Assembly (NCBI GenBank): GCA_017962545.1
Contig: JAGCVD010000032.1
Span: 1-38,134 of the forward strand
Length of the DNA: 38,134 bases
Direction of reading: 5' to 3'
From: Bacteroidales bacterium
GTDB taxonomy: Bacteria; Bacteroidota; Bacteroidia; Bacteroidales; P3
Shown here: piece after piece, positions 22,758 through 30,674 of the stretch
Layout of the letters: each line of letters starts with the position of its first letter
Numbering within the stretch: the first letter of the stretch is position 1
Made by a program: the position numbers and the translations under genes
The notes under the pieces: generated by a model
What the model was told of the DNA's origin: nothing
What the model saw: only the letters and a program-made list of their open reading frames with translations
Databases searched by the model: none

Positions 22758-23757
22758 CCTCCTCGGCATGACCCTCGCGCAGCTGCAGGAACTCTGCGCT
22801 GCCGAAGGCTTCCCGCGCTTCACGGCCAAGCAAATCTGCGACTGGCTCTACAAGAAACGTGTTGACAGCATCGACGCCATGACCAACCTCTCGCTGGCTC
22901 AGCGGGCGCGTCTGAACGAGGTGGCCCACATCGGCCGCGAGACGCCCGTGCGCTGCCAGGTGAGTAAGGACGGCACCAAGAAGTACCTCTTCCCTGTGTT
23001 TGACGGACACTTCATCGAGGCGGTCTATATTCCCGAAGACGATCGTGCCACGCTGTGCGTCTCCTGTCAGGTGGGCTGTAAGATGGGCTGCCGCTTCTGC
23101 GTCACAGGCCAACAGGGGTTCCACGGGTCGCTTTCTGCTGGCGACATACTTAATCAACTCTTCAGTATTCCCGAATTTGAAACCCTTACCAACGTGGTCT
23201 TCATGGGCATGGGCGAGCCGATGGACAACCTAGACACCGTCCTTGCCGCTACCGAGATAATGACCGCTACATGGGGTCTTGGTTGGAGTCCCAAGCGCAT
23301 CACCGTCAGCACGGTGGGCATCATCCCGGGGCTGAAGCGCTTTCTCGATGAGAGCCAATGTCACCTGGCTGTGAGCCTGCACAACCCCGTGCCGCAGGAG
23401 CGTCTGCAGATGATGCCCGTGCAGAAAGCCTACCCGCTCAACGAGGTGTTGAAACTGCTGCGACAATACGACTGGAGCGGCCAGCGGCGTCTATCGTTCG
23501 AATACACCATGTTCCGTGGACTTAACGATGACCAGGCGCACGCCGCCCAATTGGTGGAAGCCTTGAAAGGTCTCGATTGTCGCGTTAATCTGATACGCTT
23601 CCACGAATCGGAAGAAGCGCCCTATAAGACTTCTATGCCGTCGACCATCGCGGCATTCCAGAGCTACCTGAACAGAAGCGGCGTCATCTGCACGCTCCGC
23701 GCTTCGCGCGGACAGGACATTGACGCCGCCTGTGGCCTCCTGGCCGGTAAAGAGTAA
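22732..23757 (+). CDS. rlmN: 23S rRNA/tRNA adenosine methyltransferase RlmN
   Basis: This 341-342 aa radical SAM enzyme methylates A2503 of 23S rRNA and A37 of some tRNAs. The iron-sulphur motif is C116-KMG-C120-RF-C123, within CQVGCKMGCRFCVTGQQGF. The two extra catalytic Cys are C109 (ATLCVSC) and C335 near the C-terminus. FMGMGEPMDN, KRITVSTVGIIPG and LAVSLHNP are further family motifs. The start is ATG 22732: NLLGMTLAQLQEL then lines up with the family N-terminus. It overlaps the PBP1A gene by 26 bases. Its stop is five bases from the stop of the converging lipoprotein gene. Confidence 0.95.
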   Translation: MKGSTGTSNLLGMTLAQLQELCAAEGFPRFTAKQICDWLYKKRVDSIDAMTNLSLAQRARLNEVAHIGRETPVRCQVSKDGTKKYLFPVFDGHFIEAVYIPEDDRATLCVSCQVGCKMGCRFCVTGQQGFHGSLSAGDILNQLFSIPEFETLTNVVFMGMGEPMDNLDTVLAATEIMTATWGLGWSPKRITVSTVGIIPGLKRFLDESQCHLAVSLHNPVPQERLQMMPVQKAYPLNEVLKLLRQYDWSGQRRLSFEYTMFRGLNDDQAHAAQLVEALKGLDCRVNLIRFHESEEAPYKTSMPSTIAAFQSYLNRSGVICTLRASRGQDIDAACGLLAGKE

Positions 23758-23762
23758 CTATA

Positions 23763-24920
23763 CTATTCCGTGGGCATATTGACGGAAACCTCGTCGTGGT
23801 AGATGGTGGGGAGGCCGTTGCCGAACGTCATGTAGCCACGCAGGAAGTAGGTAGCACCAGGCTGCAGGTTGTTGAGCAGTACAGCCACTGTACGCGACCC
23901 GTCGGAGTTCTCCTCCATGCGCTGTATGGTGGCGTCGGTCTCACCCGTCTCCAGATTGAGAATGTGCTCAAAAGCGTTGTACACGTTGTCCGCAATGGTG
24001 GGGTTGGCATTGGTGCCATACACCACGCCGATACCATTGGGATTGTTGTCGAAGTAGCCTGTAACGGTAACAGAGATAGTGGTGCTGTTGACAGGTATGG
24101 CTGAATTGATATTAATCCAGTTGGTGTCTTGGTCGCCCGGATTGCCGCCAGATTGTGTCCCTAGGGTATGCCAGTCGCCGTAAATAGGATCGCTGTTGGG
24201 TGTGAGTTTCAGCCATGCAACCACATTGTATTGCGTACCTGCATGTAGTCCGCTGATGGTAACTTCGAAGTTGCCGTCCGAATCGGGATAGCCTTTCTCC
24301 ACGTTGTTGCTCATCGTGGGCGCACCGTCGTATGCGGGACACCATGCAATGCCGCAGGTGTAGTCGGGGAATTGCCCCAGATACTGGTCGACACTGCCTG
24401 TGACGTGGGCCGAGACGGTAATCGACGACGATGTGTTCTCGACCATCTCAGGCATGCTGATGCCGAGGTCGCCATGGTCGGGGTCGCCTCCGGGATTGTC
24501 ACCGTTCGCTTTGGTCATATGGAAACGAATGTCGCCAGTGATGTCGTTGCCGTCGAACTCGATGTAGTTGCCGTGGAAGGCGCACTCCGTCGAGGTGATA
24601 GTGTCAATGGTAAAGGAGAACTGGTGCCTGTCAGTAGAAACGTTGATGACGTTGCCATTGATAACCCACGTGAAGTCGTTGTGGTCGGTTTCATCGCCAT
24701 CATCCATCAATCCTTGTCCGTTATCGTAAAAGGACAACTGCATGTTGGGGGGCGTCATGTCCTGTCCATCAACCGACATCATATCAACCTGCCAGGTGCC
24801 TAGGATAAGGGTGCTGTAGTTGTTGTCATTGTTGCCATTGGGACCTACATTCTCGGGGGTGCAGGCGGCAAAGGGCAACATAAGTGCTAATGCACAGAGA
24901 ACTTTCGATAACTTTTTCAT
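23763..24920 (-). CDS. Lipoprotein with lipocalin-like and Fn3-like domains
   Basis: This 385-aa lipoprotein has the lipobox FAAC with Cys20, followed by an Asn/Gly-rich linker. Residues about 36-135 (LGTWQVDMMSVDG, LSFYDNGQGLM, FTWVINGNVINV) look like the lipocalin-like LIGTWxxxxxxxDG domain often found in Bacteroidetes lipoproteins. Two beta-sandwich repeats follow, about 155-255 and 270-383; each ends in a GLxxGTxYxxxAW or LQPGATYFLRGYMT motif, typical of Fn3-like domains. It probably sits on the outer membrane; the ligand is unknown. It has its own promoter and faces rlmN tail to tail. Confidence 0.85.
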   Translation of the reverse strand: MKKLSKVLCALALMLPFAACTPENVGPNGNNDNNYSTLILGTWQVDMMSVDGQDMTPPNMQLSFYDNGQGLMDDGDETDHNDFTWVINGNVINVSTDRHQFSFTIDTITSTECAFHGNYIEFDGNDITGDIRFHMTKANGDNPGGDPDHGDLGISMPEMVENTSSSITVSAHVTGSVDQYLGQFPDYTCGIAWCPAYDGAPTMSNNVEKGYPDSDGNFEVTISGLHAGTQYNVVAWLKLTPNSDPIYGDWHTLGTQSGGNPGDQDTNWININSAIPVNSTTISVTVTGYFDNNPNGIGVVYGTNANPTIADNVYNAFEHILNLETGETDATIQRMEENSDGSRTVAVLLNNLQPGATYFLRGYMTFGNGLPTIYHDEVSVNMPTE

Positions 24921-25044
24921 AATAGATTCATTTAAAATGGTTAAAATATTGAATTATACTATTGTTTTTAAATGTGTAAGTTATTGTAAGTTAATACGGT
25001 ATGTGGGGTATGGCAAATGGGGGTGATAGGTTGGTTTGATAGTG

Positions 25045-25052
25045 CAAATATA
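25045..25052 (-). promoter_or_regulatory. Promoter -7 box of the lipoprotein gene
   Basis: TATATTTG on the minus strand, with TTTTC 19 bp upstream. The leader to the ATG at 24920 would be about 120 nt, which is long; no clear structure is seen in it. The gap 24921-25079 holds no gene. Confidence 0.6.
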
Positions 25053-25079
25053 CGACTTTTTTTTATGGGAAGAAAAAAA

Positions 25080-26213
25080 TCACAATTGTCTGGCGCCGGC
25101 ACCGATGATGACGGGGATGGGCTGGCACTCAACGCCGAAGCGGGCGCGATAGGTCGCCTGTACCTCGGCGAGGAAGGTTTCGTACAGTTCGTTGCGTACG
25201 AGATTGATGGTGCAGCCGCCGAAGCCGCCACCCATCATGCGAGCACCTGTGACGCCCAGCCTGCGGGCTTCGTTGACGAGGAAATCCAACTCGTCACAGC
25301 TCACCTCATAGTCGCGTCTGAGACCCTCATGGGTGAGGTACATCTGGTGTCCCACCGTCTCGTAGTCGCCGCGTCCGAGGGAGTCGCAGACAGACAGCAC
25401 GCGGTCTACCTCGCCCAGCACATAGTAGGCACGTCGGTAATCCTCGCCGCTGAGCTGCGGTTTCAAGGTTTCTAGTTCCTCCCAAGTGCAGTCGCGTAAA
25501 GCCTCGACGCCAGCCAGTGCTGCCACACGCTCGCACGAGGCACGGCGCTCGTTATAGGGCGACCCTACCAGTTCGTGTTTCACGCAACTGTTGACCAATA
25601 GCAGACGATAGCCCTCGGGGTGCCAAGGGAAATATTGGAACTCGCCGCTGCGGCAATCGAGACGCATTAGCGCACCCTCACGGCCGTGCATGGAGGCGAA
25701 CTGGTCCATGATGCCGCATTTTACGCCCACGTATTTGTGCTCCGTAGCCTGTCCAATCTTGGCGAGGGTCATCTTGTCCAGACGGCCGCCAAAGAAGTCG
25801 CACAGCGCATTGGCGAAACAGCACTCCAAAGCCGCCGAAGAGCTCATACCGGCACCCAGTGGCACGTCGCCACCATAAACGGCATCGAACCCTTGTACCA
25901 TTACACCTGCAGCCATTAACTCACGCACCACGCCATAAATGTAACGGAAGTGGGTCACGGCAGGTCCCTCCTCACTCATGATATCAAAGGAGCATTCTTG
26001 CTTCAAGTCGGCGGCATAGAGTCGCACCGTCGGCGAGTTGTTGGGTCGCAGCACAGCGGTGATGCCTTGTGTTACAGCTCCGGGGAAGACGAATCCGCCG
26101 TTGTAGTCGGTGTGCTCGCCGATAAGGTTGATACGCCCGGGGGCGAAGAAAGCAACGCCCTCGCCACCGAAACGGTTGGCAAAGGCTTGTCGCAGGCTAT
26201 CTAGGTCTATCAT
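25080..26213 (-). CDS. galK: Galactokinase
   Basis: This 377-aa GHMP kinase makes galactose 1-phosphate from alpha-D-galactose and ATP. It shows the galactokinase signature GRINLIGEHTDYNGG (about 26-40), the ATP-binding GHMP motif PLGAGMSSSAALE, and the third motif GARMMGGGFGGCTINLV. The length is normal (about 380). Its ATG overlaps the stop of galM by four bases (ATGA), so mutarotase and kinase are coupled: the first gives the alpha anomer that the second uses. galT and galE are not in the window. Confidence 0.97.
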   Translation of the reverse strand: MIDLDSLRQAFANRFGGEGVAFFAPGRINLIGEHTDYNGGFVFPGAVTQGITAVLRPNNSPTVRLYAADLKQECSFDIMSEEGPAVTHFRYIYGVVRELMAAGVMVQGFDAVYGGDVPLGAGMSSSAALECCFANALCDFFGGRLDKMTLAKIGQATEHKYVGVKCGIMDQFASMHGREGALMRLDCRSGEFQYFPWHPEGYRLLLVNSCVKHELVGSPYNERRASCERVAALAGVEALRDCTWEELETLKPQLSGEDYRRAYYVLGEVDRVLSVCDSLGRGDYETVGHQMYLTHEGLRRDYEVSCDELDFLVNEARRLGVTGARMMGGGFGGCTINLVRNELYETFLAEVQATYRARFGVECQPIPVIIGAGARQL

Positions 26214-27202
26214 ATGCTGAATTGGAAAATGGTGGCGCTGTCAAAGGGTTTGTCCGGCGAGAGGTAGCCTGTCGATTCGGGCCAGCGGTGGTTGGGGGAG
26301 TCGGGGTACTGCTGTGTCTCTAGACATACGGCGCTACGCATAGGGTAGCACACGCCACCCTTGCCTTGCACGCCGTTGAGGAAGTTGCCTGTGTAGAGCT
26401 GCATGCCTGGGGCAGTGGTGTAGATGGTCAGCTTAATGCCGGTCAGCGGACTGGTCAGCAACGCTGCCGGATAATCCAAACTAGGCTGGTTAAGAACGTA
26501 GTTGTGGTCGTAGCCATGTCCGATGTGCAGTTGTTCGTCATCGGCATCAATGTCGCGCCCTATGGGTTTGGCGGTACGGAAATCAAAGGGTGTGCCTTCA
26601 ACGGGCTGATGTTTCCTCATAGGAATCATCTCTTTGTTGACGGCTGAGTAACGGTCGGCGTCGATGGCCAGCACATGGTTGTGTATGCTACTACTTAGGT
26701 CGCCATTAAGGTTGAAGTAGCTGTGGTTGGTCATGTTGATGACCGTCAGCTGGTCGGTCTCGGCATGGTAGTCGAAGCGGAGGGCGTCTTTTTCCGAGAG
26801 CGTATAGGTGACAGTCACCTGCACGTTGCCGGGGAAACCCTGGTCGCCGTCGGGACTCACCATGCTTAGAACGAGTCGGTTGTCGGTGGCCTCCACAACA
26901 TCGTATATACTGTACTGCCATCCCCGTGGTCCTCCATGAAGACAGTTGGAACCGTTGTTCTGCGGCAGCTGGATGATGTCCCAATCCAAGGCTATGCGGC
27001 CACCGGCCAAACGGTTGGCATAGCGTCCGATGACGGCGCCGAAATCGGAGAGATGGTTCTCCGGCAGGTAATCTTCGGGGCGGTCAAAGCCCTGCACCAC
27101 ATCGATGCCACCCACTGTCAGGCGCATGATACGGGCGCCCAGATTGGTGATGTCAGCCCGCACGTTGCCGGCCTGCAGCGTGAATACTTGTAACTTTTGC
27201 AT
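26210..27202 (-). CDS. galM: Aldose 1-epimerase (galactose mutarotase)
   Basis: This 330-aa enzyme interconverts the alpha and beta forms of galactose and other aldoses. NHSYFNLNGD (about 158-167) contains the catalytic-region His and HGYDHNYVL another conserved His; GMQLYTGNFLNG and LETQQYPDSPNH contain the conserved C-terminal segment with the catalytic Glu. There is no signal peptide, so it is cytoplasmic. It begins nine bases after the upstream unidentified gene and overlaps galK by four, so three genes form one operon. Confidence 0.95.
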   Translation of the reverse strand: MQKLQVFTLQAGNVRADITNLGARIMRLTVGGIDVVQGFDRPEDYLPENHLSDFGAVIGRYANRLAGGRIALDWDIIQLPQNNGSNCLHGGPRGWQYSIYDVVEATDNRLVLSMVSPDGDQGFPGNVQVTVTYTLSEKDALRFDYHAETDQLTVINMTNHSYFNLNGDLSSSIHNHVLAIDADRYSAVNKEMIPMRKHQPVEGTPFDFRTAKPIGRDIDADDEQLHIGHGYDHNYVLNQPSLDYPAALLTSPLTGIKLTIYTTAPGMQLYTGNFLNGVQGKGGVCYPMRSAVCLETQQYPDSPNHRWPESTGYLSPDKPFDSATIFQFSI

Positions 27203-27211
27203 GGTGTTTGT

Positions 27212-27982
27212 CTATCGTTGGCGTGGAAAATCGGAATGGGCTTTGAGAAAGTCTTGGTAGTCGTGCATGAGGCTGACGTACATCTCCTTGCGGTCATAGA
27301 CGTTGTAGTTGGGATGGTACTGTTTGGCTACCACTACGCCGTCGGAGGGCGAGAACCAGATATGCTCGTTATATTGCTCGAGGTCTTTGTATACGTATTC
27401 CACAAGGAACTTCACCATGACGCCCTGTCCTCCGACACAGAGGATGATGTCGGCGTCGTAGAGCTTCACCTGCTCGGTCAGCAGGTCGGCATAGTCGCGC
27501 AAGTATTTCTGCATGACCAGGTTGCTAGCCGACTTGATGTCGGGCTGCTTCTTGCAGTTGATGCGTGCAATGGGGGCGTTCTCATAGAAGCCCTGCAGGC
27601 GTGTCGCATTGTCAGCCTTGCTGAAGGCCATCACCTTGCGGTCGGGGATGTTCATCAGGCCATAGACCCATAGCTCCAGGTTGGGGAAGAAACGTTGCGC
27701 CGTGCGGCAGGTGAGACGTGGCGATGGCACACGGCCGCTTTCGCCGCGGATGTCCCAGCCGTCGTCCTCGTTGAGTTCCTTGGTCATCACCAGCAGGCGA
27801 AGGCTGGCGTCGCTCCATTGCAGCTCTTCGTCGCCAGGCTTGCAGACCTGGTTGAAGCCGTCAAACCACATATCGCCTCGGTACAGCAGGCCGTCTTTGG
27901 TGATTTCGTCGCTCTCATGGAGTTTTTTGGCGCGCTCGGCCCAACGTGTGAAAAGTTGTTCTTCTTTCTGGTGGTACTTCAT
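27212..27982 (-). CDS. Unidentified cytoplasmic protein in the gal operon
   Basis: This 256-aa soluble protein has no signal peptide and no membrane segment. It contains LRLLVMTKELNEDDGWDIRGE near residue 60, YDADIILCVGGQGVMVKFL near 185, and VVVAKQYHPNYN near 225. The order of a substrate-loop-like region, a hydrophobic strand and a late His-Pro is faintly like uracil-DNA glycosylase-fold proteins, but I cannot confirm it. ATG 27982 is chosen (MKYHQKEEQ) as it lies just after a good promoter; the in-frame ATG at 28012 would start within the -7 box. It is the first gene before galM and galK. A link to galactose use is inferred only from position. Confidence 0.72.
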   Translation of the reverse strand: MKYHQKEEQLFTRWAERAKKLHESDEITKDGLLYRGDMWFDGFNQVCKPGDEELQWSDASLRLLVMTKELNEDDGWDIRGESGRVPSPRLTCRTAQRFFPNLELWVYGLMNIPDRKVMAFSKADNATRLQGFYENAPIARINCKKQPDIKSASNLVMQKYLRDYADLLTEQVKLYDADIILCVGGQGVMVKFLVEYVYKDLEQYNEHIWFSPSDGVVVAKQYHPNYNVYDRKEMYVSLMHDYQDFLKAHSDFPRQR

Positions 27983-28009
27983 GGCAGTAGTGGTGTTGAT
28001 TTGTCGTTG

Positions 28010-28040
28010 CAAAATTACGAATAAAAAAACATTTCTGCAA
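28010..28040 (-). promoter_or_regulatory. Promoter of the gal operon
   Basis: TTG (28038-28040), 20 bp, TAATTTTG (28010-28017) on the minus strand, 27 bp before the start of the first gene. Confidence 0.72.
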
Positions 28041-28058
28041 TAGAAATGGATAATTTAA

Positions 28059-28074
28059 CTATTCTTAAGAATAG
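28059..28074. terminator. Possible weak terminator after comF-like gene
   Basis: CTATTC and GAATAG enclose TTAA; on the minus strand it is followed by the AT-rich TTAAATTATCC, not a full T run. It is the only hairpin between the comF-like stop and the next promoter. Confidence 0.3.
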
Positions 28075-28091
28075 AAGAGGACGTTGGAATA

Positions 28092-28778
28092 TCAGTGGGC
28101 TATGCTGAAGGTGGCGGCGCTGAGGCGGAGTCCAGGGACGGTGAGCAACGCGTCGGCGCAGGCGGTCAGGGTGGCGCCGGTGGTGAGCACATCGTCGACC
28201 AGTAGCACGTGCCGTCCCCTTAGTTGCTCGGGATGGCGTACGTGGAAGGCTCCTTCGACATTGGCGTTGCGGGCGTCGCCCGTCTGCCGGCTTTGTTGGC
28301 GCGTGTAGCGGTGGCGCACGACGGCCGTGATGTTCACCTCGCGTGGCATCACCGCGGCGATACCGCGGCAGAGCAGCTCACTCTGGTTGTAGCCGCGATG
28401 CAGGCGACGCCACCAGTGCAACGGCACGGGCACCAATATGTCGACGTTGTCGAAACGTCCGCTGCGGAGCAGTTCCAGACCCATCTGCCGTCCCATCATC
28501 AGGCAAAGGTCGCTGTTGCCATAGAACTTCATAGCATGTGTCACCTTCTGCACGGTGTTCCCTTTCTGGAAGTGGTAGAGCGACATGGCGGCCTGTAACG
28601 GCAGCCGTGCGCCCAGTTGCCGCTCGGCGGCATTGTCGGCTACGGTGCTGTCGCGGGTCTCGTTGAGCGAGGCTATGCAGTCGAGACATAATAGGCGTTC
28701 TCCCCTCACAAGTGCTTGTCCACAGGCGGCGCAGGTCGATGGGAAGAGGACTTGGAAAATGGCGGCGAAGGGGTTCAT
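28092..28778 (-). CDS. ComF family phosphoribosyltransferase-like protein
   Basis: This 228-aa protein has an N-terminal zinc module, CAAC at 16-19 and CLDC at 31-34, and a C-terminal phosphoribosyltransferase fold with the PRPP-type motif HVLLVDDVLTTGATL. RRLHRGYNQSELL is the family motif in between. ComF proteins are needed for DNA uptake in some bacteria; in Bacteroidetes the role is unproven. The start is ATG 28778 because it overlaps the queA TGA as ATGA; an earlier in-frame ATG at 28802 is less likely. It is the last gene of the lipoprotein-pssA-queA-comF group. Confidence 0.9.
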   Translation of the reverse strand: MNPFAAIFQVLFPSTCAACGQALVRGERLLCLDCIASLNETRDSTVADNAAERQLGARLPLQAAMSLYHFQKGNTVQKVTHAMKFYGNSDLCLMMGRQMGLELLRSGRFDNVDILVPVPLHWWRRLHRGYNQSELLCRGIAAVMPREVNITAVVRHRYTRQQSRQTGDARNANVEGAFHVRHPEQLRGRHVLLVDDVLTTGATLTACADALLTVPGLRLSAATFSIAH

Positions 28779-29986
28779 GGATTGTGTGGCAGGAAGAAGC
28801 AACTGTCACCGTAGCTGAGGAAGCGGAAGCCATGGTCGAGGGCGTAGCGGTAGCAGTCGCGCCAACGGTCGCCTATCAGGGCGCTGACCAGCAGCAGCAG
28901 GGTGCTCTTGGGCTGGTGGAAGTTGGTGATGAGGCCGTCGACGAGGCGGTAGCGGTAGCCGGGGGCTATCATCAGCTGCGTTTCTCCGACCAGCGTGGTG
29001 CTGTGTTGTCGGTCGAGGTGGCGCAGCACGTTGCCGAGAGCCTCGGTACGGCTTAAGGAAGGCAAACTATAGGGGTTCCATTGGCCCACCTGCATCGGAC
29101 TGTCGGGCTGTTCTGCCAGCCGCACACCGTACCAGTAGAGCGATTCGAGTGTGCGTACCGACGTGGTGCCGACGGCCACCAAAGGACGGTCGAGTTGTTG
29201 CAGTTTTTCGATAAGCGTACGTCCGATGACGACGTGCTCGGTGTGCATCTCGTGTTCACCGATGGTGTCGGTGCTGACGGGCTTGAAGGTGCCTGCGCCG
29301 ACATGCAGGGTGACATAGTCGGTCTCGATGCCTTGGTTTTGCAGCTGGCTGATGAGCGCCGGCGTGAAGTGCAGTCCCGCCGTGGGCGCCGCCACGGAGC
29401 CGTCGTAGTGGGCGTAGACCGTTTGGTAGCGGGTAGCGTCGTCGGCCTCGGCCTCACGGCCTAGATAGGGTGGCAGGGGGATGACGCCAGCGGCCTCGAT
29501 GACCTCGGCGAAACTCATACCTCCCGTCCAGCAAAAGTCGACAATCCATGCATTTCCAACAGCCTCGCGTCGCTCAGCAGTAAGGCAGAACTCACCACTT
29601 TCCACTCTCCACATTCCACTTAACGCTCCTTCTTTCCACTTCTTATTGTTGCCGATAAAGCAGATCCAAGAGCAACGCTCGCGTTGCTCGAAGGCTTCCG
29701 AGACCGCCATATTGTAGGGCTCGAGACAGAAGACCTCTATCAGCGCGCCCGTCTCCTTGTGGAACAGCAGGCGGGCATGGATGACTTTGGTGTCGTTGAA
29801 CACCAGCAGGCTTCTCTCGGGCAGCATCGACGGCAGGTCGTAGAAATGATGTTCGGTGATGGTGTCACCTTTCAGGCAGAGTAACTTGGAATGGTCGCGC
29901 TCGGCCAGCGGATAACGGGCGATACGCTCGTTGGGTAGAGGATAGTCGTAGTCCTCAATACGGAGGCGCTTCAGCTCGTCAAGCAT
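28775..29986 (-). CDS. queA: tRNA preQ1(34) S-adenosylmethionine ribosyltransferase-isomerase
   Basis: This 403-aa enzyme makes epoxyqueuosine in tRNA by transferring the ribosyl part of SAM. It begins IEDYDYPLPNERIARYPLAERDHSKLL, and later shows SLLVFNDTKVIHARL, the AAPTAGLHFT motif and VTLHVGAGTFKPV, all typical of QueA. ATG 29986 is chosen: it overlaps the pssA stop by eight bases. The protein is longer than the usual 340-350 residues; part of the extra length is a Trp/Ser/Gly segment, SGMWRVESGEFCL (about 123-135), coded by a heptamer array (29592-29619) after the KKWKEG motif. Confidence 0.95.
   Translation of the reverse strand: MLDELKRLRIEDYDYPLPNERIARYPLAERDHSKLLCLKGDTITEHHFYDLPSMLPERSLLVFNDTKVIHARLLFHKETGALIEVFCLEPYNMAVSEAFEQRERCSWICFIGNNKKWKEGALSGMWRVESGEFCLTAERREAVGNAWIVDFCWTGGMSFAEVIEAAGVIPLPPYLGREAEADDATRYQTVYAHYDGSVAAPTAGLHFTPALISQLQNQGIETDYVTLHVGAGTFKPVSTDTIGEHEMHTEHVVIGRTLIEKLQQLDRPLVAVGTTSVRTLESLYWYGVRLAEQPDSPMQVGQWNPYSLPSLSRTEALGNVLRHLDRQHSTTLVGETQLMIAPGYRYRLVDGLITNFHQPKSTLLLLVSALIGDRWRDCYRYALDHGFRFLSYGDSCFFLPHNP
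29592..29619. repeat. Heptamer array inside queA
   Basis: TCACCAC, TTTCCAC, TCTCCAC, ATTCCAC: four units with the common end CCAC on the plus strand (GTGG on the coding strand). Confidence 0.85.
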
Positions 29987-30674
29987 GCTTCTTCTGGGTG
30001 AACATGGAGAATACAATATACCACAGGATGATGGCTGAGATGGCAATCCAATCGCGCAAGAGAGCAATGATGACGGCACAAACAATGAGGAAGATGTACT
30101 GCACGTTGTTGGTCTTCCATGAAAGGTCCTTGAAGTTGAACTTCAGCGAGAAGAGCGGCAGCTCGGAGACCATCAACACGTCGAGCAGAAGTGAAAGCAA
30201 CACAACCGCAACTGGCCATTGGCCCACGACAATCCCGTAATGGCTTATGGATAGGCCCACCCACACTAAAGCCTGGCTGGGTACTGGCAAGCCGAGGAAA
30301 GAATGGCCTTGGCGAGTGTCGAGGTTGAACTTAGCCAGGCGGTAGGCTGCGAAGAGCGGAATCAGCAGGTAGGAGGCAATCATCCATTGTGAGCCGCTTT
30401 CCAATAACGGATAGTAGGTAATATCAAATAGGATTGCAGCAGGAGCCACTCCGCTTGTAACCACGTCGGCCAGCGAATCCAACTCCTTGCCCATTGGCGA
30501 GGCAACGCCTAACAGACGTGCCGACATACCATCGAAAAAATCGAAGAATATGCCTAAGCAGATGAGAAATGCCGCCTGTCTTGGGAATCCGTAACCAAGT
30601 ACAGCTAAAACAGACAACACTCCGCAAGCGAGGTTGCAGAGTGTTATCATGTTAGGTATTTGCCGCTTAATCAT
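29979..30674 (-). CDS. pssA: CDP-diacylglycerol-serine O-phosphatidyltransferase
   Basis: This 231-aa inner-membrane enzyme makes phosphatidylserine from CDP-diacylglycerol and serine, the first step to phosphatidylethanolamine. The CDP-alcohol phosphatidyltransferase signature is seen as DGMSARLLG, then GKELDSLAD (DGxxAR, G, DxxxD). About six to eight membrane helices follow. The start overlaps the end of the OmpA-like lipoprotein gene by eight bases, and the stop overlaps queA by eight. psd is not in the window. Confidence 0.94.
   Translation of the reverse strand: MIKRQIPNMITLCNLACGVLSVLAVLGYGFPRQAAFLICLGIFFDFFDGMSARLLGVASPMGKELDSLADVVTSGVAPAAILFDITYYPLLESGSQWMIASYLLIPLFAAYRLAKFNLDTRQGHSFLGLPVPSQALVWVGLSISHYGIVVGQWPVAVVLLSLLLDVLMVSELPLFSLKFNFKDLSWKTNNVQYIFLIVCAVIIALLRDWIAISAIILWYIVFSMFTQKKHA

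Noticed and set aside
20946-22829. 627-codon frame antisense to PBP1A
   Set aside because: PBP1A on the other strand has all catalytic motifs; the antisense frame is His/Val/Leu-rich shadow sequence without motifs.
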